Made by a program: the position numbers and the translations under genes. Below the pieces are notes generated by a model. That model was not told where the DNA came from. It did no database searches and worked only from the letters and a program-made list of their open reading frames with translations. Below are positions 53,337 to 63,141 of a DNA stretch of 64,000 nucleotides, in pieces. Origin of the DNA: Clostridiales bacterium (GTDB taxonomy: Bacteria > Bacillota > Clostridia > Christensenellales > UBA3700); assembly GCA_015055975.1 (NCBI GenBank), contig SVHF01000001.1, forward strand, positions 70,752 through 134,751, given 5' to 3'. Each line of letters starts with the position of its first letter. Position 1 is the first letter of the stretch.

Positions 53337-53365
53337 TTGAAAATATTAAAAATATATAGTATAAT
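53337..53365 (+). promoter_or_regulatory. Promoter of the alpha/beta hydrolase-parE-parC operon
   Basis: TTGAAA (53337-53342) and TATAAT (53360-53365) are 17 bases apart. Confidence 0.75.
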
Positions 53366-53390
53366 ATTTAAGGTTTCGGGAGGGTAAATT

Positions 53391-54293
53391 ATGGAAATTA
53401 AATTTAAAGCTTATAACGATTATGAATTAAATGTTTATGTTTGGGATGAAGTTAAATCTCCAAAAGCAGTAGTGCAAATCGCTCATGGTATGGCAGAAGA
53501 TGCTGCAAGATATGAAGACTTTGCTAAATTCTTAAACAAGAATGGTTATATCGTTCTTGCAGATGATCATAGAGCTCACGGAAAAACTGCTCAAGGAAAA
53601 TTGGGTATTGTACCTGATGGAGATTGCTATTTCGACACAATCGAAGATATGGCGCTTTTGACAGACTATGCAAAAGATAAATATAAAGTACCAGTAATTT
53701 TATTTGGACACTCTTATGGTTCATTCTTATCTCAAGGATATATTGAAAAGCATTCAGATAAAATTGTAGCTTGTGTTCTATGTGGCTCAGCTAAGATAGA
53801 TACATCAGATGCAAAACTTGGTGGTATGGTTGCAAATCTTCAAACAGCTTTGTTTGGAAAAGATAAGCCAGCTAAGTTTATTGCTAATCTATCTTTTGGT
53901 AATTATGAAAAACCATTCAAGCAAGATGGTAAAACAAATGCTTGGTTAAATAGAGATATGGCAGAAGTAGATAAGTATAACGCTAACCCAATGTGTGGAT
54001 TTATCTTATCACTAGGTTTCTATAAATCATTCTTCCATGGGTTAAAGCAAATCTATGGAGATGCGCCAAAGCAAATAAGAAAGGATTTACCTATCTTTAT
54101 CATCTCTGGTGATCAAGATCCAGTAGGTGGAATGGGCGTACTTGTAAAGAACCTATTCGAGATGTACAAAGATTTCGGTTTTAATGTTGACATTAAGCTA
54201 TATGAAGGTGCACGTCACGAAATACTAAATGAAATAAATAAAGAAGAAGTTTATAATGATGCTTTAGCATTTTTTGAAGCTCATAATAAATAA
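53391..54293 (+). CDS. Alpha/beta hydrolase (monoacylglycerol-lipase-like)
   Basis: The 300-residue Hydrolase_4-type protein has IAHGMAEDAARY (oxyanion region), the nucleophile elbow FGHSYGSF near residue 108, the Asp in GDQDPVGG and the His in GARHEILNE, so the Ser-Asp-His triad is complete. It probably cleaves lipid or small carboxylic esters in the cytoplasm; there is no signal peptide. It is eight bases upstream of parE and likely shares its promoter. Confidence 0.88.
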   Translation: MEIKFKAYNDYELNVYVWDEVKSPKAVVQIAHGMAEDAARYEDFAKFLNKNGYIVLADDHRAHGKTAQGKLGIVPDGDCYFDTIEDMALLTDYAKDKYKVPVILFGHSYGSFLSQGYIEKHSDKIVACVLCGSAKIDTSDAKLGGMVANLQTALFGKDKPAKFIANLSFGNYEKPFKQDGKTNAWLNRDMAEVDKYNANPMCGFILSLGFYKSFFHGLKQIYGDAPKQIRKDLPIFIISGDQDPVGGMGVLVKNLFEMYKDFGFNVDIKLYEGARHEILNEINKEEVYNDALAFFEAHNK

Positions 54294-54301
54294 GGAATAA
54301 A

Positions 54302-56275
54302 ATGGCAGCAGATAGTTATGGAGCAAAAGACCTTGAGGTTTTAGAAGGTCTAGAGCCGGTCAGGGAAAGACCGGGTATGTATATCGGAACCACTGGTTCA
54401 AAAGGTATGCATCATATACTTTGGGAAATCGTAGACAACAGTATTGATGAAATATCTAATGGATTTGGTGATTCAATCGATATTGAAATATTTGAAGATA
54501 ATTCTATTTCAGTTCAAGATAACGGTAGAGGAATTCCAGTAGATATTCACCCTAAGTACAAAGTGCCGGGTGTATATCTTGTTTTCACAAAATTACACGC
54601 AGGTGGTAAGTTCAACAATAAAAACTATAGTTTTTCTGGCGGACTTCATGGCGTAGGTGCCTCTGTTACAAACGCATTGAGCGCATGGACAAAGGTCCAA
54701 ATTTGGAGAGATGGTAAAGAATACCAAGTAGATTTCTATTCTCCAGAAGTAAATGGCAAAGTTAAAAGTGGTATTATCAAGCATGAATTAACATCAAAGC
54801 CATGTCCAGATAAGAAAAAGAAAGGAACAAAAGTTACTTTCTTGCCTGATGAAAGAGTATTTAAAGCTGAAAAGTTTGACTTCGAAGTAATTAGAAAGAG
54901 AATTAAGGATTTAGCGTTCTTAAATGCTGGATTAAAGATTTCAGTTACAGATCATAGACAATTAACAGATTCTGGAAAACCAAAGACAAAAGCATATTGC
55001 TATAAAGGTGGTTTAACAGATTTCGTTCAATATCTAAATGAAGGAAAGAATGTTTTATATCCTAATCCTATAACAATTGAGAAAAAACAAGATAATTTCT
55101 ATGTTTCTATTTCAATGCAATTAACAGATACATACAATGAAAATATTTTCAGTTATGTAAACAACATTCCAACTACAGAAGGTGGTACACACGAAGTTGG
55201 ATTTAAATCTGCATTGACTAAAGCTTTAAATGATTTTGGTAGACAAAAGAACATTATTAAAGAAAAACAAGAAAACTTTATCGGTGAAGATTTCAGAGAA
55301 GGATTAACAGCAGTTTTATCTATAAAGATGCAAAATGTTCAATTCGAAGGACAAACAAAGACAAAGCTTGGAAATCCAGAAGCAAGAACAATTGTAGAAA
55401 ATCTTTTAACTGATGCAATTAAAGATTTCTTGAATAATAAAGCTAAAAAAGATGTTATTGATGCAATATTTGCAAAAGCTGCACTAGCTTTAAAAGCTAG
55501 AATAAAATCTGCTGAAGCTAAAAATATCGCAAGAGCAATAAAGTCTAATACATCATCACTTGTTGGAAAACTTGCAGGATGCTCAGGCAAAAAGCCAGAA
55601 CTTAATGAATTATTCATAGTTGAGGGTGATTCAGCCGGTGGTTCAGCAAAGATGGGTAGAGATCCAAAGATTCAAGCAATTTTACCTTTAAAAGGTAAAC
55701 CGCTAAACGTTGAAAAGTGTAGAGTTGCGGACATCGTTAAAAACGATGAGCTTATCTCACTTATCAATGCATTAGGCGCTGGTTTTGATAAAGACTTCAA
55801 TGTTAAGAATCTAAAGTTCCATAAGATTATCATTTTGGCCGATGCCGATGAAGATGGTGGTCACATTAGATCAATCCTTCTAACATTCTTCTTTAGATAC
55901 ATGAAGGAACTAATCACAAATGGATATCTATATGTTGGTATGCCACCACTATATAGAATTACAGATAAGCAAGGAGTTAGATATGCCTATGATAATGTTG
56001 AGCTTCAAAAGCTATTAGAAACAGCATCAAAGGGATATACATTAAATAGATATAAGGGATTAGGTGAAATGAATCCATCACAACTTTGGGAAACAACAAT
56101 GGATCCAAAGAGACGTGCTTTAATGAGAGTTACAATTGAGGATGCAGCTGAAGCTGACCACTTAATTTCAACGCTTATGGGTGAAGAAGTTGGACCTAGA
56201 AAAGAATATATCTATGAGTATGCTAACTTCAACAAACAAGATGAATTTAAAGATATTATCAACAAGAAGGGATAG
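54302..56275 (+). CDS. parE: Type IIA topoisomerase subunit B (ParE, or GyrB)
   Basis: The 657-residue ATPase subunit has the GHKL motifs EIVDNSIDE, DNGRGIPVDIHPKYK and GGLHGVGASV. The Toprim motif is IVEGDSAGGSAKMGRD with DADEDGGHI, and the C-terminal LNRYKGLGEMN is present. With the adjacent subunit A it forms a DNA-passing tetramer that decatenates or supercoils DNA. Pairing with a subunit A lacking a clear GyrA box favours topoisomerase IV. No dnaA or recF neighbours are present, as would be usual for gyrB. Confidence 0.85.
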   Translation: MAADSYGAKDLEVLEGLEPVRERPGMYIGTTGSKGMHHILWEIVDNSIDEISNGFGDSIDIEIFEDNSISVQDNGRGIPVDIHPKYKVPGVYLVFTKLHAGGKFNNKNYSFSGGLHGVGASVTNALSAWTKVQIWRDGKEYQVDFYSPEVNGKVKSGIIKHELTSKPCPDKKKKGTKVTFLPDERVFKAEKFDFEVIRKRIKDLAFLNAGLKISVTDHRQLTDSGKPKTKAYCYKGGLTDFVQYLNEGKNVLYPNPITIEKKQDNFYVSISMQLTDTYNENIFSYVNNIPTTEGGTHEVGFKSALTKALNDFGRQKNIIKEKQENFIGEDFREGLTAVLSIKMQNVQFEGQTKTKLGNPEARTIVENLLTDAIKDFLNNKAKKDVIDAIFAKAALALKARIKSAEAKNIARAIKSNTSSLVGKLAGCSGKKPELNELFIVEGDSAGGSAKMGRDPKIQAILPLKGKPLNVEKCRVADIVKNDELISLINALGAGFDKDFNVKNLKFHKIIILADADEDGGHIRSILLTFFFRYMKELITNGYLYVGMPPLYRITDKQGVRYAYDNVELQKLLETASKGYTLNRYKGLGEMNPSQLWETTMDPKRRALMRVTIEDAAEADHLISTLMGEEVGPRKEYIYEYANFNKQDEFKDIINKKG

Positions 56276-56278
56276 AAT

Positions 56279-58735
56279 ATGCCAAAAAAGAAAATTGATG
56301 AACAAGTAGAAGATACATCAAAGATGCTTGAATGTACTGTTGAAGAAGTACTTCATAATTCTATGATTCCATTTTCTGAACACGTAATCATGGATAGAGC
56401 TATCCCAAGAATTGAGGATGGCTTAAAGCCAGTTCAAAGAAGAATTTTATATACAATGAATCAACTAGGCATCACTCCAGATAAGCCTTTTGTAAAGAGC
56501 GCTAGAGTCGTTGGAGATTGCTTAGGTAAATACCATCCACACGGAGATAGTTCAGTTTATGATGCAATGGTTAGACTTGCACAATCGTTTAACGTAAGAA
56601 TGCCACTTGTATCTGGACAAGGAAACTATGGATCTGTTGATGGCGATGGTGCAGCTGCTATGCGTTATACAGAAGCAAAGCTTGCGCCACTTGCTATGGA
56701 ACTTTTAAGAGATCTAGATAAAAATACCGTTAAGATGGTTTTAAATTTCGATGATACTTTGGAAGAACCAGACTTGCTTCCAGGTAGATTCCCAAACTTA
56801 TTAGTTAACGGCTCATCTGGTATCGCCGTTGGTATGTCAACAAACATCCCAACCCATAACTTAGGCGAAGTAATCGATGGCGTATGTGCATATATCGATA
56901 ATCAAAAGATTACTTTAGATGAGATGATGAACTACATCCCAGCTCCAGATTTCCCAACAGGCGCTCTTATTATTAAGAGCGAAGGCATTCGTGAAGCTTA
57001 TGAAACAGGTAAGGGAAAAGTTATCATGCGAGCTAAAGCTTCAATTGAAAAGGATGGAGATAAAGAATCTATTGTTATTACTGAAATTCCATTCCAAGTA
57101 AATAAAGCTGAACTTCTAAAGAGAATTAACGCACTTAGAGAAACAAAGAAAGATTTGTATGGCGGAATTCAAGATATCAACGATGAATCAAATAGAGATG
57201 GTATTCGTTGTGTAATTAGAATCAAGAAAGAAGCTAACGCAAAGAGAATTCTTGCAGGTTTATATAAATCAACTCAACTAGAATGTGCTTTCAATGTAAA
57301 CATGATGGCCATTGCTGATGGAAAGCCAGAACAATTATCTTTACTTGGTTACATATCTAGATATGTAGAATTCCAAAGAGAAGTTATATTTAGACGTTCT
57401 GAATATGATTTAACAGCAGCTTCAAATAGAGCACACATCTTAGAAGGTTTATTGATAGCAGTAAACAACATTAGACGTGTTGTAGATATTGTTTTATCTT
57501 CTCCTACATATGAAGAATCAAAAGAGACATTACGCAAAGAGTTTAATCTAACAGATAAGCAAGCAACAGCTGTTTTAGATATTCCTTTAAAGAGATTAAA
57601 TAGACTTGATGTTCATAAGATGGAAGAAGAGCTTGAAAATCTAAAGAAAAAGATTGCTGAACTTCAATCAATTCTTGAATCTAAGAAAAAGCAATTGAAC
57701 ATCGTCAAGAAGGAACTTCTTGAGATTAAAGATAAATATGCGACTCCTCGTATAACTCAAATCGTAGATGAACAAGAACATCCACAAATGATAAAAGCTG
57801 AAGAAATTATTGAAGCTCATCTTGTTTCTGGATACGTTCTTCTAAACTACATGGGCACATTGAGATTCATGACAGATAAGGCATATAAGATGGCTCAAAA
57901 GAATATCGTTAATTGCTCAGTAAATGAACTTGTAAAGAGAGCAATTAAAGTAAATGGCGACGAAAAACTTATTGCTTTGACAAAGAATGGCCAAGCTTGT
58001 GTATTTAGCGTAGATATGTTAACAGAGGATAAGTGGAAGTCAAAGGGAACCACAATTAATAAGCTTGGAAAACTAGATTCTGACGATGCAATTGTAGCTA
58101 TATTTGGCGAAGATGAATTAAAGGGAAAAGAATTATACTTTGCTACGCAAAACGGTATGATTAAAAAGACACCAGCTTCTGAATATCCAATGGATAAAAA
58201 AGCAACATATCCTGCAATTGTTCTAAAGGATGACGATAAAGTAATCAACGTTGAAATTGTAGATAAAGATGCAGAATTTATTGTCTTTGTAACAGAGTTA
58301 GGTAACATCCTAAATGCATATGCTGATGTACCTGAACAAGGAAGACGTTCAGCAGGCGTTAAGGGTATCAAGTTAAACGACAATGATAAGGTTAAATATT
58401 GCGCACAAAACAAGAACGAAGGAGAGATTGTTGTAATCCTTGCAAATGGTACTGCAAAGCGTGTCATTTTACCTTCAATTGATCCAAAGAATAGATACGG
58501 AAAGGGTGTAACCCTTTGTGAAGTAAATAAGCCAAAAGATTTAGCCTTCGTAGGACTAGTAACACAGCCATATGATTTTGCTATATTCTTTGTAGATGGC
58601 GATTTAGTTGCTGTAAGCACAGATGATGTTGATATCGAGGCTAGAACATCAAAAGGAAAGAATCTTCTAAAGAAGGTTGCTAAAAAGAAATACGAATCAG
58701 TTATCTATGCAATTTATGCACATAATTTGATTTAG
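56279..58735 (+). CDS. parC: Type IIA topoisomerase subunit A (ParC, or GyrA)
   Basis: The 818-residue protein has the winged-helix/tower core. The DNA-cleaving Tyr lies in [11 protein letters not shown]. The quinolone-resistance region reads [12 protein letters not shown], with Ser and Asp at the usual sensitive positions. The C-terminal beta-pinwheel has [10 protein letters not shown] where gyrases carry QRRGGKG, which argues for ParC. It starts three bases after parE. Confidence 0.85.
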   Translation: MPKKKIDEQVEDTSKMLECTVEEVLHNSMIPFSEHVIMDRAIPRIEDGLKPVQRRILYTMNQLGITPDKPFVKSARVVGDCLGKYHPHGDSSVYDAMVRLAQSFNVRMPLVSGQGNYGSVDGDGAAAMRYTEAKLAPLAMELLRDLDKNTVKMVLNFDDTLEEPDLLPGRFPNLLVNGSSGIAVGMSTNIPTHNLGEVIDGVCAYIDNQKITLDEMMNYIPAPDFPTGALIIKSEGIREAYETGKGKVIMRAKASIEKDGDKESIVITEIPFQVNKAELLKRINALRETKKDLYGGIQDINDESNRDGIRCVIRIKKEANAKRILAGLYKSTQLECAFNVNMMAIADGKPEQLSLLGYISRYVEFQREVIFRRSEYDLTAASNRAHILEGLLIAVNNIRRVVDIVLSSPTYEESKETLRKEFNLTDKQATAVLDIPLKRLNRLDVHKMEEELENLKKKIAELQSILESKKKQLNIVKKELLEIKDKYATPRITQIVDEQEHPQMIKAEEIIEAHLVSGYVLLNYMGTLRFMTDKAYKMAQKNIVNCSVNELVKRAIKVNGDEKLIALTKNGQACVFSVDMLTEDKWKSKGTTINKLGKLDSDDAIVAIFGEDELKGKELYFATQNGMIKKTPASEYPMDKKATYPAIVLKDDDKVINVEIVDKDAEFIVFVTELGNILNAYADVPEQGRRSAGVKGIKLNDNDKVKYCAQNKNEGEIVVILANGTAKRVILPSIDPKNRYGKGVTLCEVNKPKDLAFVGLVTQPYDFAIFFVDGDLVAVSTDDVDIEARTSKGKNLLKKVAKKKYESVIYAIYAHNLI

Positions 58736-58772
58736 TTTATTTGAGTTAGTATTTCAAATATTGGGCGAAGAT

Positions 58773-58804
58773 AGGTGGTTTTATAACCACCTGTTTTCTT
58801 TTTG
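58773..58804 (+). terminator. parC terminator
   Basis: AGGTGGTT and AACCACCT pair around TTAT, followed by GTTTTCTTTTT. Confidence 0.9.
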
Positions 58805-58814
58805 TAGAATAATA

Positions 58815-58856
58815 TTTACAATTGTGGTAAAATCAATCTATAAGTAAATTATAGAT
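58815..58856 (+). promoter_or_regulatory. purL promoter overlapping an inverted repeat
   Basis: TTTACA (58815-58820) and TATAAG (58839-58844) are 18 bases apart. ATCTATAA (58836-58843) and TTATAGAT (58849-58856) form a perfect inverted repeat across the -10 and start region. Confidence 0.5.
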
Positions 58857-58870
58857 TTATTGGGATAAGA

Positions 58871-61800
58871 ATGATAAAAAGAATATATGTTGAGAAAAGA
58901 CCTGAATATTCTGATGCTTTTTCAAGAGTAAAGCATGTTTTTAATTACTTAGATATTGAGGTTGAAGATTTTAGACAATTTGTTAGATATGACATAGAAA
59001 ACATGACAGAAAATGTTTTCGATATTGCAAAAACTACAATTTTTTCAGATACAGCGACTGAGATAGTTTATGATAAATTCCCAGCAGGAAGAAATTATTC
59101 AACTATTGTTGTTGAATCAGTAGATAGTTCATACAATAATAAACTTGCAGATATTTACTCAAATCTAGTTCTTATTACAGATTCTCATCCAATTATAAAG
59201 ACAGCAACTGTTTATGCAATTGCAGGTATTAATCAAGAACAATTATTAAAATTAAAAGATTATTTTATCAATAAAAGATTCAACCAAGAAGGCTCAATGG
59301 AGATTCCACTTACATTAACCGAAGAGGAAGAAGAAGTTGAAGATTCATTTGATGCGACAGGATTTACTAAATTTACAGATGAAGAAATGCTTCAATTTAT
59401 AGAAGCTAATTCGCTTCAAATGGATTTAGATGATGCGCTTGAGATTAAAAACTACTTTATCGAAGAAGAAAGAGAACCATCTAATTTTGAATTAAAAGTG
59501 TTAGATACGTATTTATCAGATAGAGTAAGACATACTGCATTTAATACAAAACTTACTAAGATAAAAATCGAATCAGAAAACCCACATATTCAAAAGGCGC
59601 TAGATATCTATAAAAAATTGAAAGAAAAAGATACACAAAAGAATGCGTCTTTAATGGATATTGCAACAATATTAAAAAAAGTTCAAATAAAGAAGGGTAA
59701 TCTAAAAGAATTAGAAACTTCAGAGGAAGATCACTCATCTACAATAGGCTTAGATATAAAAGTTAATGACAAGCCTCAAAAATGGTGGATTTCGTTTAAA
59801 AACGAAACGGATAACACACAAACAGAAGGTGAGCCATTCTCAGGAGCATCAACATGTGTTGAAGGCGTTATGAGAGATCCAATTTCAGAGCGTGCTTATG
59901 TATATCAAGGTGTTAGAGTCTCAGGAAACTCAGACCCAAGATTTAAAGATAGTGATATTCCTGGAAAGCATTCTCCATTTACAATTTCAAGAACATCAGC
60001 AAAAGGCGCTGCAGCTGCAGCAAACCATACAGGTGTTCCTTTTGGAATAGTTCATGAATTATATCATAGAGGATATAGAGCAAAGCATTTAGAGTGTGCT
60101 TGCGTTGTTGGCGCTGCAAATCAAGAAGACGTTGCTCGTGATAAAGAAGTTAAAGACGACGTAGTTGTAATTGTTGGTGCTAGAACCAAAAAGGAAACAA
60201 GAATTAGAAAGGGCGATCCATTAACTTTAAAAAAGCTACAAAGATTGTTCTTTAATAAAGAAGCTACAAAAATCATTAAAAAAGCTTATGATATCGGCGT
60301 TGGTGGTATAGTTTGTGCACTTGCAGAAATGATAGATCAAGGCGTAGATATTAACCTTGAATATGTGCCAACAGTTCAAGATAGTATAAGTGGAGAAGAT
60401 ATAGCAATATCTGAAACTCCAAATAGATTCTTAGTTTTGTTGTCTAAAGATGATGTAGCAAAGTTCATTGCGCTTGCAAATGATGAAAATCTAGAAGCAG
60501 CCGCTATTGCTACAATTACAACAACAAGACGTATCAAAATGTATTATGATAACAAGTGCTTGTTAGATATTAAAAAATCATTCTTTAAAGAAAACACTCA
60601 AGTTAAAGAAAAAGCAATTGCAAGAATTACAGATCCTGTAGTTCAAGACTTCTTTGAAAATCCATATAAAGATACAATGACATTGTTTGAAGATGGAGAT
60701 TTTAAGTCTGCGCTTTTAAATGAACTAAAGAGACTTGAAGTATGTTCTCAAAAAGGTCTTAGTGAAATTTTTGATTTCTCTATGGGAGCAGGAACTGTTT
60801 TGGCGCAAAATGGCGGTAGATTCCAATTAACGCCAGCTAACGCAACAATACAAAAACTTCCAGTAAATGGAGTTACAGATACAGCAACAGCTGTAACATT
60901 TGGTTGTGTTCCAAATCTTTTAGAGCGTTCTCCATTTATTGGTGCTATGTATTCAATAATATTATCTGTATCTAAACAAGTATCTGTCGGCGTTGATGTA
61001 GATAATGTATATTTATCACTTCAAGAATATTTCAAAAAATTAAGAACAGAAGAAGATAGATGGGGCGAAGCTACAAGTGCAATGCTAGGCGCAATGTATG
61101 CTCAAGATAAGTTAGGCATTTACGCAATTGGCGGAAAAGATTCAATGAGCGGTTCGTTTGAAGATTTGGATGTCCCACCAACTGTTATTTCATTTGCGCT
61201 TGGAATTACTTCAGCTTCGAAGACAATATCTAATGTATTTGCAAATTATAAAGATGAAGAAGAACTAAACCATATTTATCATATACCGCTAAAGAGAGAT
61301 GAATATGGCGTTCCCGACTTCAAATATTTAAAGAGTTTATATAAGGCATTAAATAGAGCAATAATAACAGGTGGAGTTAAAGCTTGCAATGTAGTTGAAG
61401 AAGGCGGTGTAATATCTTCTGTATTTAAGTCTTGTATGGGTAACAGATTAGGTACAACTTGGGAAGAGATCTTTGAAAGTTCGTATGCGCCACTTTTAGG
61501 CGACTTCATTATTCAAGGAGATGACTTATCTGAGCTTGCTTCATTTGATATGAAGCATATAGCCACAATCAATGGAACGCACACGTCAGAGTTATGCGGA
61601 GCAGAATTTAGAATGAGTGATGCTGTTGATGCATATGTCGACCCACTAGATCCAATTTATCCAGTTCGTTCTAAAGAATTTGGAAACGCTGGGAATTTGA
61701 TATGTTGTGCAAAGCAAGAAGAAAGAGTATCTCCAAACATAAAACCAACAGTATTGATTCCAATTTTCGATGGAACATTATCTGAGCGTGATTTAATGTC

Positions 61801-62524
61801 TGCATTCTATGATGCGCAAGCAAATGTAGAAACTTTTAGATTTAAGAACATGACACACGATGATGTTTTAGATTCTATTGGGGAGTTTGCAAAGAAGATT
61901 CAAAACGCTCAAATATTGGCTCTTCCTGATGGTATTAGAAATTTGAGTAAGCAAATATCTATTCTATTTAGAACAGAAGAAATATCTGATGCTGTAATGG
62001 AACTTTTAAACAAGCGCGATGGCTTAATTTTAGGTATCGGTAGCGGCTTTAAGGCGCTATTAGATTTAGGATTATTACCTTATGGTAAAATTTTGCAAGA
62101 AAAGCCAATAAACGCGCCAACTCTTGCAACAAACATTATTCCAAAGCATATTTCATCAATTGCAAGAATAAGAGTAGCTACAAATAAGACTCCATGGCTA
62201 TATGCGGATAGATTGAGTGAACAATTCTTAGTTCCTGTATCTCATAAAGAAGGAAGGTTTGTAGCTCAAAACGAAGTAATAGAGCAGTTAATTAAAGATG
62301 GGTTAATTGCTACACAATATGTAGATAGTATTGGTAATGCTACAATGACAGCTCCATTTAATCCAAATGGTAGTATGTATGCCATTGAAGGCTTAATATC
62401 TCCAGATGGTAGAGTATTTGGTAAAACTGGTAACGCAGAAAGATGCGGAAGGGATTTGTATAAGAATCTAGAGGGTAATCTAGATATGAAGATATTTGAA
62501 AGCGGAGTTAAGTATTTCGAATAA
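58871..62524 (+). CDS. purL: Full-length PurL homologue (FGAM synthase, clade II) with lost active-site signatures
   Basis: PurL uses glutamine and ATP to turn FGAR into FGAM in purine synthesis. This 1217-residue protein follows the long single-chain PurL from end to end, with an intact GGKDSMSGSFEDLDVPP. Several hallmarks are changed, however. The usual WSDHCRHTTF is LSDRVRHTAF. NETHNHPTEIEPFGGA, which holds the catalytic His, is NETDNTQTEGEPFSGA. In the glutaminase domain GICNGFQ reads GIGSGFK, so the nucleophilic Cys is Gly. GHSER near the end reads GNAER, so the His is gone, and the GGFSxGDEPDGS loop is absent. The frame is uninterrupted, so it looks like a maintained pseudoenzyme or a protein with a new role. 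No other purine gene adjoins it; it overlaps recX by one base. Confidence 0.8.
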   Translation: MIKRIYVEKRPEYSDAFSRVKHVFNYLDIEVEDFRQFVRYDIENMTENVFDIAKTTIFSDTATEIVYDKFPAGRNYSTIVVESVDSSYNNKLADIYSNLVLITDSHPIIKTATVYAIAGINQEQLLKLKDYFINKRFNQEGSMEIPLTLTEEEEEVEDSFDATGFTKFTDEEMLQFIEANSLQMDLDDALEIKNYFIEEEREPSNFELKVLDTYLSDRVRHTAFNTKLTKIKIESENPHIQKALDIYKKLKEKDTQKNASLMDIATILKKVQIKKGNLKELETSEEDHSSTIGLDIKVNDKPQKWWISFKNETDNTQTEGEPFSGASTCVEGVMRDPISERAYVYQGVRVSGNSDPRFKDSDIPGKHSPFTISRTSAKGAAAAANHTGVPFGIVHELYHRGYRAKHLECACVVGAANQEDVARDKEVKDDVVVIVGARTKKETRIRKGDPLTLKKLQRLFFNKEATKIIKKAYDIGVGGIVCALAEMIDQGVDINLEYVPTVQDSISGEDIAISETPNRFLVLLSKDDVAKFIALANDENLEAAAIATITTTRRIKMYYDNKCLLDIKKSFFKENTQVKEKAIARITDPVVQDFFENPYKDTMTLFEDGDFKSALLNELKRLEVCSQKGLSEIFDFSMGAGTVLAQNGGRFQLTPANATIQKLPVNGVTDTATAVTFGCVPNLLERSPFIGAMYSIILSVSKQVSVGVDVDNVYLSLQEYFKKLRTEEDRWGEATSAMLGAMYAQDKLGIYAIGGKDSMSGSFEDLDVPPTVISFALGITSASKTISNVFANYKDEEELNHIYHIPLKRDEYGVPDFKYLKSLYKALNRAIITGGVKACNVVEEGGVISSVFKSCMGNRLGTTWEEIFESSYAPLLGDFIIQGDDLSELASFDMKHIATINGTHTSELCGAEFRMSDAVDAYVDPLDPIYPVRSKEFGNAGNLICCAKQEERVSPNIKPTVLIPIFDGTLSERDLMSAFYDAQANVETFRFKNMTHDDVLDSIGEFAKKIQNAQILALPDGIRNLSKQISILFRTEEISDAVMELLNKRDGLILGIGSGFKALLDLGLLPYGKILQEKPINAPTLATNIIPKHISSIARIRVATNKTPWLYADRLSEQFLVPVSHKEGRFVAQNEVIEQLIKDGLIATQYVDSIGNATMTAPFNPNGSMYAIEGLISPDGRVFGKTGNAERCGRDLYKNLEGNLDMKIFESGVKYFE

Positions 62525-63141
62525 TGGCAAAAATCACTAAAGTAGAACCACAAAAGAGAAATCCAGAAAGATGTAATCTATATTTAGATGGCGAATTTGT
62601 ATGCGCCATGTCTATGCTTGTTGTTGTTCAAAATCAACTACTTCCAGGTAAAGAAATAACTCAAGAAAAGCTTTTGGATATGGTTTTTAAATCTGAAAAA
62701 GAAAACGCATTTAATTATGCTGTTGATTATATCTGTAAATATGTTCCATCACAAAAGCAAATGACACATAAACTATATGATAAAAAATACACAAAGCGTG
62801 TTGTTGATTATGTTATAGAAAAGTGCAAAAGCTATGGATATATAGATGATGAAAAATATGCACAAAGCTATGTTTTCCAAAACAGAAAATTAAAAGGGAA
62901 AATAAAATTAAAGCAAGAATTAATGCTTAAAGGCATTAACCAAAAAATTATTGATGAAGTTCTTCAAGATTATGATGAAGAAGATGGATGCTTAATTTTG
63001 GCTAGAAAGAAAGCTTTAAATAAAGATTTGGATGATCCAAAAGTATATGCTCAATTGGTTAGATTTTTACAATATAGAGGATACGATTGGGAACAAATTA
63101 AATCAGCTATAGATAAGGTTAGAGCAAACGAGGACAATTAA
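62524..63141 (+). CDS. recX: RecX-family regulator of RecA
   Basis: The 205-residue protein has the three-helix RecX repeats: VDYICKYVPSQKQMTHKLYDK, VIEKCKSYGYIDDEKYAQSYV and FLQYRGYDWEQIKSAID. RecX binds RecA filaments and limits strand exchange. The N-terminal ~60 residues form the small domain common in Firmicutes. The start overlaps the purL stop by one base. recA is not in the window. Confidence 0.88.
   Translation: MAKITKVEPQKRNPERCNLYLDGEFVCAMSMLVVVQNQLLPGKEITQEKLLDMVFKSEKENAFNYAVDYICKYVPSQKQMTHKLYDKKYTKRVVDYVIEKCKSYGYIDDEKYAQSYVFQNRKLKGKIKLKQELMLKGINQKIIDEVLQDYDEEDGCLILARKKALNKDLDDPKVYAQLVRFLQYRGYDWEQIKSAIDKVRANEDN

Noticed and set aside
57895-58620. 241-residue reverse-strand ORF inside parC
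   Set aside because: Shadow frame: Ser/Phe-rich, no ribosome site, and it lies opposite the conserved ParC C-terminal domain.
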